NCBI GenBank assembly: GCA_902622955.1
Contig: CACNRP010000002.1
Coordinates: 53,502 to 117,501 of the forward strand
Direction: 5' to 3'
From: an uncultured Pelagibacteraceae bacterium
GTDB taxonomy: Bacteria > Pseudomonadota > Alphaproteobacteria > Pelagibacterales > Pelagibacteraceae
DNA length: 64,000 bases
Shown: piece by piece, positions 29,947 through 39,966 of the stretch
Layout of the letters: every line of letters starts with the position of its first letter
Numbering within the stretch: the first letter of the stretch is position 1
Position numbers and translations under genes: made by a program
The notes under the pieces: generated by a model
Seen by the model: the letters and a program-made list of their open reading frames with translations, nothing else
Told to the model about the DNA's origin: nothing
Databases searched by the model: none

Positions 29947-30498
29947 GTGAATAAATCTTTTTTAAAATTTGTTACTGATTTTGGTCCTTTAGCAATATTT
30001 TTTTTCTATTATTACAATAATGATAAAAATTTATCTGTAGCGATACCTCCACTGATAGTTGCAACTTTAGTTGCATTAGCAATAGTTTGGTTTTTTGAAA
30101 AAAAAATTCCTCCAATGCCTTTGCTAAGTGGAATTTTAATTACTTTTTTTGGTGGATTAACTATCTACTTTAATGATCCTATATTTATCTATGTAAAACC
30201 AACTATCATTAATATTATGTTTGCTCTTGCATTATTTTTTGGGAAATATTTTACTAATGAACCTATTCTTAAAAAAATTATGGGTAAATCTGTTCCTCTA
30301 ACTGATATTGGATGGGAAATTCTTAATAAACGATGGATGTATTTTTTCTTTGGTCTTGCTTTATTAAATGAAATTGTTTGGAGAACTCAAACAGAAGAAT
30401 TTTGGGTTAATTTTAAAGTTTGGGGAATGCTTCCAATAACAATAATATTTACAGGATTTCAAATACCATTAATTAATAAACATAAAATTGATGGGTAG
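29947..30498 (+). CDS. Inner membrane septation protein A family (YciB/IspA)
   Basis: DFGPLAIFFFYYY, LNEIVWRTQTEEFWVNFKVWG. Confidence 0.92.
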   Translation: MNKSFLKFVTDFGPLAIFFFYYYNNDKNLSVAIPPLIVATLVALAIVWFFEKKIPPMPLLSGILITFFGGLTIYFNDPIFIYVKPTIINIMFALALFFGKYFTNEPILKKIMGKSVPLTDIGWEILNKRWMYFFFGLALLNEIVWRTQTEEFWVNFKVWGMLPITIIFTGFQIPLINKHKIDG

Positions 30499-30835
30499 TA
30501 ATTTAAAATTAGTTGTAAATAATCCTCATAATAAAATAGAAGAAAAACATTTTTTTGAAAAAAATGAGCTTAAGATTATATTAGACTTGTATGCGAAGAT
30601 GGTTTCTGAGGGTTCTTGGAAAGATTACGGTTTAAATATTTCAAGTAAACAAGTGGGGTTTAGTGTTTTTAGAAATGCTACTGAAAATGCCCTTTATAAA
30701 ATCTGTAAAAATTTTAAGCCTAAAAATAAAAATCTCAAATATTTGATTACTGATACAAGTGGTAAAATACTAAAAAATTCTTACGATCTTAGAATTTTAT
30801 TGAAAAATACCAACTGGAAGAAACTTCAAAAATAA
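30488..30835 (+). CDS. DUF2794 family protein
   Basis: ELKIILDLYAKMVSEGSWKDYGLNIS...VGFSVFRNATENALYKI. Confidence 0.85.
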   Translation: MMGSNLKLVVNNPHNKIEEKHFFEKNELKIILDLYAKMVSEGSWKDYGLNISSKQVGFSVFRNATENALYKICKNFKPKNKNLKYLITDTSGKILKNSYDLRILLKNTNWKKLQK

Positions 30836-30837
30836 AT

Positions 30838-31599
30838 TTATCTTCTTTGGCCAAATAATCTTAACAACATTATAAATAGATTAATAAAATCTAAATATAG
30901 AGTTAGAGCGCCCATTACAGCTTTCTTGCCCACTAACTCGCCAGAGTCTGAGGCTACATACATATTTTTGATTTTCTGAGTATCATAAGCTGTTAAACCA
31001 ACAAATATTAAAACACCTAAAATTGAAATTACAAAATACATCATTGAAGATTTCATAAAGATATTTACAATTGAAGCTATAATTATTCCAATTAGACCCA
31101 TCATTAAAAAAGATCCAAACTTTGTAAGATCTCTTTTAGTTGTATATCCGTAGATACTCATCGCTCCAAATGTTGCAGATGTAATAAAGAATACTCTTGT
31201 TACACTCATTCCAGTATAAACCAATAATATTGAAGATAATGATAGACCCATCAAAGCTGCAAAAACCCAAAACGTAGTTTGTGCCTTTGATGCACTCATC
31301 TTATTAATTCCAAAACTCATGTAAAAAACGATACCTAGAGGTGCTAACATTACAAGCCATTTAAGACCTGATAAATAAATTGCATTCCCAATCTGCGTTA
31401 GACCAACGATTGAACCTGCATCATTAGTAACAACAGACATTTTAAATGTTAATAGTGCTACTATTCCAGTAAGCAATATACCTGTTGCCATATAGTTATA
31501 AACTTTTAGCATGTAGGCTCTTAAGCCTTGATCCATTACGGCAGCTGTTTGTTGTGCTGCTTTTGCTCTATTTAGTATCCCGTTTTTATCAAATTCCAT
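30838..31599 (-). CDS. Bax inhibitor-1/YccA family membrane protein
   Basis: Seven-TM pattern, LTAYDTQKIKNMY, LYLDFINLFIMLLRLFGQRR. Confidence 0.93.
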   Translation of the reverse strand: MEFDKNGILNRAKAAQQTAAVMDQGLRAYMLKVYNYMATGILLTGIVALLTFKMSVVTNDAGSIVGLTQIGNAIYLSGLKWLVMLAPLGIVFYMSFGINKMSASKAQTTFWVFAALMGLSLSSILLVYTGMSVTRVFFITSATFGAMSIYGYTTKRDLTKFGSFLMMGLIGIIIASIVNIFMKSSMMYFVISILGVLIFVGLTAYDTQKIKNMYVASDSGELVGKKAVMGALTLYLDFINLFIMLLRLFGQRR

Positions 31600-31679
31600 A
31601 ATACGTAATATATATATTCTTTTACTAATTATTCAAGATACCTTAAAAAGATTAACAAAATTTTAACTTAATATTTCTA

Positions 31680-32714
31680 ATGAATTACAAAAATTTAGGT
31701 AATACCGATATTAAAGTGAGTACAATTTGTCTCGGTACTATGACGTGGGGAGAACAAAATACTGAGCTTGAAGCATTTGAACAAATGGATTTTTCTTTAG
31801 ATCAAGGAGTAAACTTTTGGGACACTGCTGAATTATATGCTGTACCACCAAGAAAGGAAACCTATGGTGATACAGAGAAAATTATTGGAAACTGGTTTGA
31901 AAAAACTAAAAAAAGAGACAAAGTCATTCTTGCAACAAAAGTTGCTGGTCCAGCAAGAGATTATTTAAGAAGTGGAGAAAATAGTTTTACAGGTCCAAAC
32001 TTAGAATCTGCTTTAAATGACAGTCTTCAAAGACTTAAAACTGATTATATAGATTTATATCAACTTCATTGGCCAGAAAGAAATGTAAATAATTTTGGAA
32101 AACTAAGTTATGTTCATAAAGAAAATGAATGGAATAAATTTGAAGATGTTCTTGCAGAGTTAAATAAATATATTGATCAGGGAAAAATAAGATACGTTGG
32201 TTTATCAAATGAGACCCCTTGGGGAGTTTTAAATTATCTTCAGTTATACAAAGATAAAAAGTTACCAAGAATGATGTCAATTCAAAATCCTTATAGTTTA
32301 TTAAATAGATCTTACGAAGTTGGACTAGCTGAAGTTTCTATAAGAGAAAATATTGGCTGCTTAGCTTACTCTCCACTTGCAAGTGGATATTTAAGTGGAA
32401 AGTATAGAAACAGGAATTTTCCCAAAGGATCAAGAATGGAGAGAGATTTCGATTTCTGGACAAGGTATAGAAAACCTAATACTGAGGATGCAGTTGAACA
32501 TTATTATAAAATTAGTGAAAAATTTGATCTAGATATGAGTCAAATGTCTATAAAATTTTGTGAAATCCAAGACTTTATGACTAGTGTAATAATTGGGGCA
32601 ACTACAATGGAGCAGTTGAAAACAAATATAGAAAGTGTAAATGTAAACTTATCTGATGATATCATTAAAGAAATTAACCAAGTACAAACAATTTATCCAA
32701 ATCCATGTCCATAA
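31680..32714 (+). CDS. Aldo/keto reductase
   Basis: CLGTMTWGEQN, LYQLHWPERN, VGLSNETPWG. Confidence 0.93.
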   Translation: MNYKNLGNTDIKVSTICLGTMTWGEQNTELEAFEQMDFSLDQGVNFWDTAELYAVPPRKETYGDTEKIIGNWFEKTKKRDKVILATKVAGPARDYLRSGENSFTGPNLESALNDSLQRLKTDYIDLYQLHWPERNVNNFGKLSYVHKENEWNKFEDVLAELNKYIDQGKIRYVGLSNETPWGVLNYLQLYKDKKLPRMMSIQNPYSLLNRSYEVGLAEVSIRENIGCLAYSPLASGYLSGKYRNRNFPKGSRMERDFDFWTRYRKPNTEDAVEHYYKISEKFDLDMSQMSIKFCEIQDFMTSVIIGATTMEQLKTNIESVNVNLSDDIIKEINQVQTIYPNPCP

Positions 32715-33217
32715 TTAAAAAAATTTCAATTTTTTTAGGAATATTTTTTATATTTGGTATTACCCAAATCTCAGCACAAGAAATTAAAAAAATTGGTAAA
32801 TATAAAGATTGGGAGGCAATGGTAGTTTCAGATCCTGATGGCAAAGTATGCTTTGCGCAATCTTTACCTATTTTACAAGCCCCAAAAAAAAATAAAAGAG
32901 ATGCAAAATTATTTGTTGCTTTTAGACCTAATGACAAAATTTCAAATGAAGTTAGTGTAACACCGGGTTATGAATTTAACAAAAATAATTCTGTAACAGC
33001 TGCTTCAGGAAAAAACAAATTTAAATTCGATATTAAAGAGCAGGGTTTTGCATGGATTGCAGATAATAAAATCGAATTGAAAATGATCAAACAAATGAGA
33101 AAAGGATCAAGAATTATGATTACTGGATATAATCAACAAGGATCTCAAACTATTGATCATTACTCACTACTAGGATTTACTAAAGCTTATAACGCCTCAA
33201 AAAAAGCTTGTAGTTAA
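32705..33217 (+). CDS. Invasion-associated locus B (IalB)-like periplasmic protein
   Basis: Signal peptide, KIGKYKDWEAMVVSDPDGKVCFAQS, GFAWIADNKIELKMIKQMRKG. Confidence 0.75.
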   Translation: MSIIKKISIFLGIFFIFGITQISAQEIKKIGKYKDWEAMVVSDPDGKVCFAQSLPILQAPKKNKRDAKLFVAFRPNDKISNEVSVTPGYEFNKNNSVTAASGKNKFKFDIKEQGFAWIADNKIELKMIKQMRKGSRIMITGYNQQGSQTIDHYSLLGFTKAYNASKKACS

Positions 33218-33221
33218 TTTA

Positions 33222-34406
33222 ATGAAATCAAGAAGAAAAATTGTTCTAGCTTATTCTGGAGGGCTCGATACTTCTATAATTTTAAAATGGCTTCAAGAAA
33301 ATTATGATGCAGATGTAATTTGTTATACAGCAGATATTGGACAAGAAATTAATAGAAAAAAAATTATTACTAATGCAAAAAAATTTGGTGTTAAAAATAT
33401 AATTATTAAAGATTTAAAAGATATTTTTGTTAAGGATTATGTTTATCCCATGATCAGAGGACACGCGATCTATGAGGGTGTTTATTTATTAGGGACATCA
33501 ATAGCAAGACCTCTTATTGCAAAAGATCAAATAAGAGTGGCTAAAAAATTTAAAGCTTATGCTGTTTCACATGGAGCAACCGGTAAAGGCAATGACCAAG
33601 TTAGATTTGAATTAGGCTATCATTATTTTGGTCCCAAAATTAAAATCATAGCCCCGTGGAGAATTTGGAAATTAAAATCAAGAACAGACTTAATTAATTA
33701 TGCAAAAAAACATGGCATAGCTATTACTAAAGATAAAAAAGGTGCACCTCCTTTTTCAGTAGATGATAATTTATTTCATACATCAACTGAAGGTAAGGTG
33801 CTAGAAAATCCAAAAAATTCAGCACCAGAATTTATTTTTCAGCGAACAATTTCTCCAGAAAAGGCACCGAACAAATCATCGTTTATTACTATCAATTTTA
33901 AAAACGGTGATCCTTTTGGAATAAATGGAAAAAAAATGTCTCCGGCTAAATTATTAACAAAGCTCAATGACATCGCAGGTAAAAATGGAGTTGGAAGAGT
34001 TGACTTAGTGGAGAATAGATTTTTAGGTATCAAATCTAGAGGTGTATATGAAACACCCGGTGGAACTCTTTTAATCAATGCTCATCGAGCAATTGAGTCT
34101 GTTACTTTAGATAAAGAAACTATGCATAAAAAAGATCAGATAATGTCTAGATATGCAGAGTTAATTTATAATGGTTATTGGTACTCAAAAGAAAGATTTA
34201 AACTTCAAAAAATTGTAGATTTAAAAAGAAGTAAAGTTAATGGCTCAGTTAAACTTAAATTGTATAAAGGAAATATTACTATTCAATCAAGGGTTACTAA
34301 TAGTAGTGCCTATTCAATGAGGAAAGTTTCATTTGAAGAAAATAAGTCATTTAATAAATCTAATGTTGAAAGATTTATCAATTTTCATAAAAAAAAGCTT
34401 CGTTAA
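33222..34406 (+). CDS. argG: Argininosuccinate synthase
   Basis: VLAYSGGLDTSIILKWL, SHGATGKGNDQVRFE. Confidence 0.97.
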   Translation: MKSRRKIVLAYSGGLDTSIILKWLQENYDADVICYTADIGQEINRKKIITNAKKFGVKNIIIKDLKDIFVKDYVYPMIRGHAIYEGVYLLGTSIARPLIAKDQIRVAKKFKAYAVSHGATGKGNDQVRFELGYHYFGPKIKIIAPWRIWKLKSRTDLINYAKKHGIAITKDKKGAPPFSVDDNLFHTSTEGKVLENPKNSAPEFIFQRTISPEKAPNKSSFITINFKNGDPFGINGKKMSPAKLLTKLNDIAGKNGVGRVDLVENRFLGIKSRGVYETPGGTLLINAHRAIESVTLDKETMHKKDQIMSRYAELIYNGYWYSKERFKLQKIVDLKRSKVNGSVKLKLYKGNITIQSRVTNSSAYSMRKVSFEENKSFNKSNVERFINFHKKKLR

Positions 34407-34466
34407 TAGTATAGTTTAGGACAAATTAACATTTGTTTTAATTGTTAAAAATTATATCTTTAAGTA

Positions 34467-34922
34467 ATGGAATCAATAAAGAACTGGATGAGAGATGCTG
34501 CAAACATTTTGTTTGATGATAGTAAAAATGATCTTCGTGCACTTCCCAAAACAGTTAGATTACAAATACTTTTGGTTTTAAGTTTTATTTGGACTACAGT
34601 TTTTAGTTTATATGTTTTTTCTTATACAACATTTGCATTTGGATGGGCTGGACTTTTTTTAGCTCACATTGGTTTAATATTTGCTGTCTACATGACATTT
34701 AAACAATTTCATAGAGCAGAAGCGAAGTCCGCAAGTGTTTTTCAAACAAAAAATTTTGATCCTTTTAAAATAATGGTGATCGTTTTTGTAATTGTATTTA
34801 TTTTTGTTTTTTCAAAAGGAATAGAGGTTTTAACAAGTCCAAACCCAAATTCTTATTCAATCCCATATGACGGTCCCTTAAAATCAGCAATTGAAAAATG
34901 GCTACCATTTAGTAAAGATTAA
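34467..34922 (+). CDS. Conserved membrane protein of unknown function
   Basis: Three predicted TM helices. Confidence 0.6.
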   Translation: MESIKNWMRDAANILFDDSKNDLRALPKTVRLQILLVLSFIWTTVFSLYVFSYTTFAFGWAGLFLAHIGLIFAVYMTFKQFHRAEAKSASVFQTKNFDPFKIMVIVFVIVFIFVFSKGIEVLTSPNPNSYSIPYDGPLKSAIEKWLPFSKD

Positions 34923-34924
34923 CA

Positions 34925-35305
34925 ATGGATAATATTACAAAAAACTTACAGTTAGCTTTGATGTGTATTATTCTGGTGAGTACAGTTATTGCTGTTGGAA
35001 TTGAAATAAAAAATATGTTCACAAACCAATCAGTTACTCTAGCTGACTTGCTTTTAATGTTTCTTTATTTAGAAGTGCTAGCAATGGTTAGAGTTTTTTG
35101 GAACCAGCAATCAATTAGTATTACTCTTCCACTACTTATTGCAATTACGGCTCTTGCTCGATTTATAATCTTACAAGGTAAAGAGATGGACCCAACTGCA
35201 CTTGTGTATGAAGCAGTTGCTATTTTGTTAATAGCTGCAGCGATTGTTGTTTTAAGGTTGAGACACAGTGATAAATTAGGTCTGAAGAAAAAAAAATCGA
35301 AATAA
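34925..35305 (+). CDS. Phosphate-starvation-inducible PsiE family protein
   Basis: LLLMFLYLEVLAMVRVFW, four-TM. Confidence 0.75.
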   Translation: MDNITKNLQLALMCIILVSTVIAVGIEIKNMFTNQSVTLADLLLMFLYLEVLAMVRVFWNQQSISITLPLLIAITALARFIILQGKEMDPTALVYEAVAILLIAAAIVVLRLRHSDKLGLKKKKSK

Positions 35306-35314
35306 TTAAAAATT

Positions 35315-36451
35315 ATGTTTGAAGCTTCAAGGGCTAAGGCCTTAAATAAATTAGATAATTTTGTTGAAAATAACCTTGCAGAATATTCAAGATTAAGAAA
35401 CTTTGATTATGGACCTGAAAAAAGATCAAATGTATCTTGTTTATCACCATATATCACTCATGGAATAACTAATGAAAAAGAAGTCATTCAGAAAGCGCTG
35501 AGTAAATTTTCTTTTTCAAAAAATGAAAAATTTATTCAAGAAGTTCTATGGCGAACTTATTGGAAAGGCTGGTTGGAACTAAGACCAAATGTTTGGACAG
35601 ATTATCTTGCTGAATTAAATCAAATAAAAAATGAATTTCAAAATAATCAAAACTATCTTTCTGCAATTGATGGGAAAACAGACATTGAGTGCTTTAATGC
35701 TTGGGTTAATGAGCTTAAAGATTACAATTATTTGCATAATCACACAAGAATGTGGTTTGCTAGTATTTGGATTTTTACTCTAGAATTACCTTGGCAATTG
35801 GGTGCAGAATTTTTTATGCAACATCTCTATGATGGAGATGCTGCATCAAACACTCTTGGATGGCGATGGGTTGCAGGTGTTCAAACGCAAGGAAAGCATT
35901 ACCTTGCTAGTGAATGGAATATTAAAAAATTCACTAACAATAGATTTCAAAATATAAAATTAAATGAAAATGCACCTCCAAAAATTTCAGAAAAATCTTA
36001 TCAAATAATTAAACAGAATTTCAATAACCCACAAAATATTGAGAATAAGAATCTTTTAATTTTTGAAAATAATCTCTCATTTGAAATCACTGACTTTCAG
36101 GAAAAGAACTTTGAAAAAATTTACTTAGTTTCTAATAAAAATGAAAATAGATCCATAAAACTAAGTGAAAAATTGATGAAATTTAAATCTCAGTTAATAG
36201 AAGACCAAGGGCAAAGATTAAAAGATCAATCTATTGATTGCCAGGTTGTAGACATAAGTGAATTAACAAAAATTGAAAATTGTTATGGTTTATATCCAAC
36301 AGTAGGTGAAAATTTAGATTTTTTAAATTCGAATAATTTAAAGATAGATTTTTTATATAGAAATCTTGATCAATTGGCTTGGCAATACTGCAATAAAGGA
36401 TTTTTTAATTTTAAAAATTATATTCCCAAAATAGTTTCGACTTTTAATTAA
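35315..36451 (+). CDS. Photolyase/cryptochrome FAD-binding domain protein with N-terminal FAD domain and C-terminal extra domain
   Basis: NVSCLSPYITHGI, FIQEVLWRTYWKGW, DGDAASNTLGWRWVAGVQTQGKHYLASEWNI. Confidence 0.87.
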   Translation: MFEASRAKALNKLDNFVENNLAEYSRLRNFDYGPEKRSNVSCLSPYITHGITNEKEVIQKALSKFSFSKNEKFIQEVLWRTYWKGWLELRPNVWTDYLAELNQIKNEFQNNQNYLSAIDGKTDIECFNAWVNELKDYNYLHNHTRMWFASIWIFTLELPWQLGAEFFMQHLYDGDAASNTLGWRWVAGVQTQGKHYLASEWNIKKFTNNRFQNIKLNENAPPKISEKSYQIIKQNFNNPQNIENKNLLIFENNLSFEITDFQEKNFEKIYLVSNKNENRSIKLSEKLMKFKSQLIEDQGQRLKDQSIDCQVVDISELTKIENCYGLYPTVGENLDFLNSNNLKIDFLYRNLDQLAWQYCNKGFFNFKNYIPKIVSTFN

Positions 36452-36669
36452 AACCAACGAACCATCCCAATAATTCCAGCTGTTGCGTAAAAAAATTGTA
36501 AAAATAAAATTCCTTTATGGCCACCTCTATACGCCCAAATACCAATTAAGATTGCAGATAAAAGTAATAAACAAAAACCAAAAAACTCTATCCCAATATT
36601 TAAAGCCACAAACAAAGAATATAATATTGCAGTTATAACCCCTGCCCACTCAAAGATTTTGTTATTCAT
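36448..36669 (-). CDS. Small membrane protein
   Basis: 73 aa hydrophobic ORF overlapping the upstream gene by ATGA-like junction. Confidence 0.6.
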   Translation of the reverse strand: MNNKIFEWAGVITAILYSLFVALNIGIEFFGFCLLLLSAILIGIWAYRGGHKGILFLQFFYATAGIIGMVRWF

Positions 36670-37385
36670 AAAAGTTTTTTAAAATTATCATAAAGGATTG
36701 TAGAGTAGTTATTCATATCTTTCATGTTATCTTTTGCAGATTTATCAAACTTTTCTAATGCACCATTACCAAGCTGATCTTCCAAAGCTTTTTTGTATTC
36801 CGGGACACAACCCCATTCATTGACCGTGGTATCTTTTATTTCTATATGAAATTGAATTCCATAAGCATGATTTTGATATTTAAAAATTTGATACTTAGTG
36901 ATCGGGGAAGAGGCTAATAAAGTTATATTTTTATTATCCTCGATTCCTTGAACCTCATAAGAATGCCATTGTAAACTTTTAATTGTATCAGGAAATTTTG
37001 AAAACAATTTATCTACATTTTTTTCATTAGAGAAATTAATATCCATAATCCCTATTTCTGCTGGTTTAGATTTAACCACTTTTCCACCAACTACCTCTCC
37101 TAAAAGCTGACAACCTAAACAAAAACCTAAATAAGGTTTTTTTAGATTAATAACAAATTCTTTGATTGCTTTCTTTTCTTCTATTAACCAAGGATATTCT
37201 TGTTCCATATAGGTATCCATTGGTCCCCCCATGCAAAACATTCCATCAAATTTACTTAAATCGTGTGGTACTTTTTCACCTTCATCTAACTCAATAGTGG
37301 TGAGCTTAAATCCATCTGCCAGCATTAAATCTTTAATGTAACCTGGGTCTTCTATTTTGATATGTTGTAATACAATTATATTCAC
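36666..37385 (-). CDS. Class I glutamine amidotransferase
   Basis: GMFCMGGPMD, PYLGFCLGCQLL, GIQFHIE. Confidence 0.9.
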   Translation of the reverse strand: MNIIVLQHIKIEDPGYIKDLMLADGFKLTTIELDEGEKVPHDLSKFDGMFCMGGPMDTYMEQEYPWLIEEKKAIKEFVINLKKPYLGFCLGCQLLGEVVGGKVVKSKPAEIGIMDINFSNEKNVDKLFSKFPDTIKSLQWHSYEVQGIEDNKNITLLASSPITKYQIFKYQNHAYGIQFHIEIKDTTVNEWGCVPEYKKALEDQLGNGALEKFDKSAKDNMKDMNNYSTILYDNFKKLL

Positions 37386-37390
37386 TAAGT

Positions 37391-37519
37391 TTAGCTTAGC
37401 TTAGAACACTTCTTGGAACAATATTTTACTCTCTCCCAGTTCAACTTCCATTTTTTGCGCCAAGTAAATGGTCTTTTACAAATTGGACAAGTTTTGGTTG
37501 GTAAATTTTCTTTTTTCAT
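37391..37519 (-). CDS. DUF2256 zinc-ribbon-like small protein (42 aa)
   Basis: Not in ORF track; manual translation [46 protein letters not shown] overlap with upstream photolyase stop. Confidence 0.88.
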   Translation of the reverse strand: MKKENLPTKTCPICKRPFTWRKKWKLNWERVKYCSKKCSKLS

Positions 37520-39006
37520 CAAATTGTATTTTGTTTAATAAATTTGTCAGCTTCTGATAAAATTAATTTTTTTCTCTCAGATTTCATTTTATCAAATATC
37601 CTTACCATCATAGATAGGCGAGGATTTTTTAAAAAAAATTTTCTGTTTCGGTCTATAAACCTCCAATAAAGGCCATCCATTGTGTTACACCACTCCCCTT
37701 TTTTAAAATCCATCATTTTCATAAAGTATGCAGATCCACAAATGTAAGGTTTAGTTGCAAAAATTCCTCCATCATTAAATAGTCCCATACTAATATTTGG
37801 AACCATCACCCAATCTGAAGAATCAGCAAACATTTCCATAAACCACTTATAAACAATTAATGGTTTGATCTCACAAAGGTTCATAATGTTTGATAAGATC
37901 ATTAATCTTTCAATATGATGTGACCATGCATGATTTACCGCATTTTTAATTGCGTAATCTAATGGTGGAAGACCAGTTGATCCCTCATACCAAGAAATTT
38001 TCATTTTTCTATTATGTTTAAAAAAATTTCCATTTTCAATTTCTTGTGAATACGACTGATAAACTCCTCGCATAAATTCTCGCCATCCGATTACTTGGCG
38101 AATGTAACCTTCTAAAGAGTTCATTCTAATTTTATTTTTTTTATGAAATTCTAAAACTTTTTGAATTACAAATTCAGGGGTTATTAAACCTAAATTTATA
38201 TAAGGACTCAATGCACTATGAAATAGGATATTATCTTTTTGATCAACTGCATCTTCATAATCACCAAATAAATTTGATTTTTCTTTTATAAAAAAAATTA
38301 AAAGTTTGACAACATCATCGTATTCTGTTGCAAACCAAAAGTTGTCTGTACTTCCAGGATGATTTTTAAATTCTTTTTCAATAAGAGGCTTTAATTTTTT
38401 TGTGTGATTTGTTTCATTAATTTTTGGAAATTTAGGAATTGAAATATCTTTTGGTAATTTATTTCTATTATCTTCATCAAAACTCCACTTACCTCCAATA
38501 GGATTACCATCTGAGCCCATCAATATTCCAGATTTTTTTCTAACTTCCTTGTAGAAAGTTGCCATGAATGGTTTTTTTGATTTTGATAAATAATTTTTAA
38601 ATTCTTCTCTAGAATTTAAAAACATAGGAGTTTGAACAATATTCCAATTTATTTTTTCTTTTCTTAAAAATTTTGAAATCTTTTTTTCAAAAAATTTATC
38701 CTCTACTTCAAAACTTGAAATTTCTTTTATTTTTTTTTGTGTGATTATTTTTTTTAGTTTTTTTAAATAATCATCACTAAATTCTTTATCTTCAATTTTA
38801 AGATAATCTAATTTAAATTTATTTTTTCTTAACCCATCTGCATAAGATCGCATTGAAGATAAAAATAATAAAATTTTTTTCTTATGATGCTTTTCATAGG
38901 TGCATAAACCCTTATCTTCAGCCATAAAAAACAGGTGGTCTTTTTTGAAGCGGTCTAGGTATTTTGTTGGAAATAATTGATTACCAAGTATAAAAAATAA
39001 CTTCAT
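37519..39006 (-). CDS. Cryptochrome/photolyase-related protein (FeS-BCP, PhrB-like)
   Basis: [74 protein letters not shown]. Confidence 0.92.
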   Translation of the reverse strand: MKLFFILGNQLFPTKYLDRFKKDHLFFMAEDKGLCTYEKHHKKKILLFLSSMRSYADGLRKNKFKLDYLKIEDKEFSDDYLKKLKKIITQKKIKEISSFEVEDKFFEKKISKFLRKEKINWNIVQTPMFLNSREEFKNYLSKSKKPFMATFYKEVRKKSGILMGSDGNPIGGKWSFDEDNRNKLPKDISIPKFPKINETNHTKKLKPLIEKEFKNHPGSTDNFWFATEYDDVVKLLIFFIKEKSNLFGDYEDAVDQKDNILFHSALSPYINLGLITPEFVIQKVLEFHKKNKIRMNSLEGYIRQVIGWREFMRGVYQSYSQEIENGNFFKHNRKMKISWYEGSTGLPPLDYAIKNAVNHAWSHHIERLMILSNIMNLCEIKPLIVYKWFMEMFADSSDWVMVPNISMGLFNDGGIFATKPYICGSAYFMKMMDFKKGEWCNTMDGLYWRFIDRNRKFFLKNPRLSMMVRIFDKMKSERKKLILSEADKFIKQNTI

Positions 39007-39033
39007 AATTAAATATAACTAATAAAAATTTTT

Positions 39034-39744
39034 ATGTCAGAAAAATATGTAATTTTTGGTGCGACAGGTTCTATTGGATCAAGTTTGGCTGAACAATTAA
39101 AAAGCTCTGGAAATGATATTCATTTGGTTGCAAGAAATGAAAGTGAACTTAGTCATATATCTGAAAAACTTGGATGCTCGCATACTGTTGCAGATGTTTT
39201 GGAAGATGGATTCATTGAAAAAGTTAAATCAGATATTTCTGAAATTAAAGGCCTTGCTTATTGTGTGGGTTCAATTGATTTAAAGCCATTAAGAATGGTT
39301 AGTGAGCAAGACTTTCAAAAATGTATGAAGCTTAATCTTTATTCAGCTGTAGAGGTTATTAAAGGATTTCAAGAAAGTTTAAAAAAAAATAAAGGGTCTA
39401 TAGTGTTATTTTCCACTGTTGCTGCTCAAAGGGGATTTACCAATCATGCAATAATAGCTTCAACAAAAGCTGCTGTTGAAGGTTTAACGGTTTCACTTGC
39501 AGCTGAATTTGCTCCAAACATAAGAGTAAACTGTGTAGCACCAAGTTTAACAAAATCTAAAATAGCAGAACCAATGTTAAAAAATACTGCTATTGCCGAA
39601 GGTATTGCAAAAGCACACCCCCTTAAAAGATTAGGTGAGGGTAAAGACTCTGCGGCTCTTGCTAAATTCTTACTTACAGAAGATAGTTCTTGGGTTACTG
39701 GACAAATAATTGCAGTTGATGGTGGAAGATCAAAACTTTCTTAA
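39034..39744 (+). CDS. SDR family oxidoreductase
   Basis: FGATGSIGSSLAEQL; ASTKAAVEGL; VTGQIIAVDGG. Confidence 0.92.
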   Translation: MSEKYVIFGATGSIGSSLAEQLKSSGNDIHLVARNESELSHISEKLGCSHTVADVLEDGFIEKVKSDISEIKGLAYCVGSIDLKPLRMVSEQDFQKCMKLNLYSAVEVIKGFQESLKKNKGSIVLFSTVAAQRGFTNHAIIASTKAAVEGLTVSLAAEFAPNIRVNCVAPSLTKSKIAEPMLKNTAIAEGIAKAHPLKRLGEGKDSAALAKFLLTEDSSWVTGQIIAVDGGRSKLS

Positions 39745-39966
39745 ATGGATTGGGATTTAAATCATCTTAAAAAAATAAAATCATCTTGGTTAAAACATTT
39801 TTTATATGCAAGCTATTTTAACTTTTTAGCTCTTTTAATTTTTATTACAGGTTTGATACATAGCATTTTTCCATGGATTTTTACTTTTACACCTTACAAA
39901 CTCGCAAAAAAAATTGTTAATGGAACAGAAAAGCAATTTAGAAGTAATTTTAAAAAAAGGAATTGA
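39745..39966 (+). CDS. DUF6356-like small membrane protein
   Basis: HLKKIKSSWLKHFLYAS...GLIHSIFPWIFTFTP pattern. Confidence 0.65.
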   Translation: MDWDLNHLKKIKSSWLKHFLYASYFNFLALLIFITGLIHSIFPWIFTFTPYKLAKKIVNGTEKQFRSNFKKRN

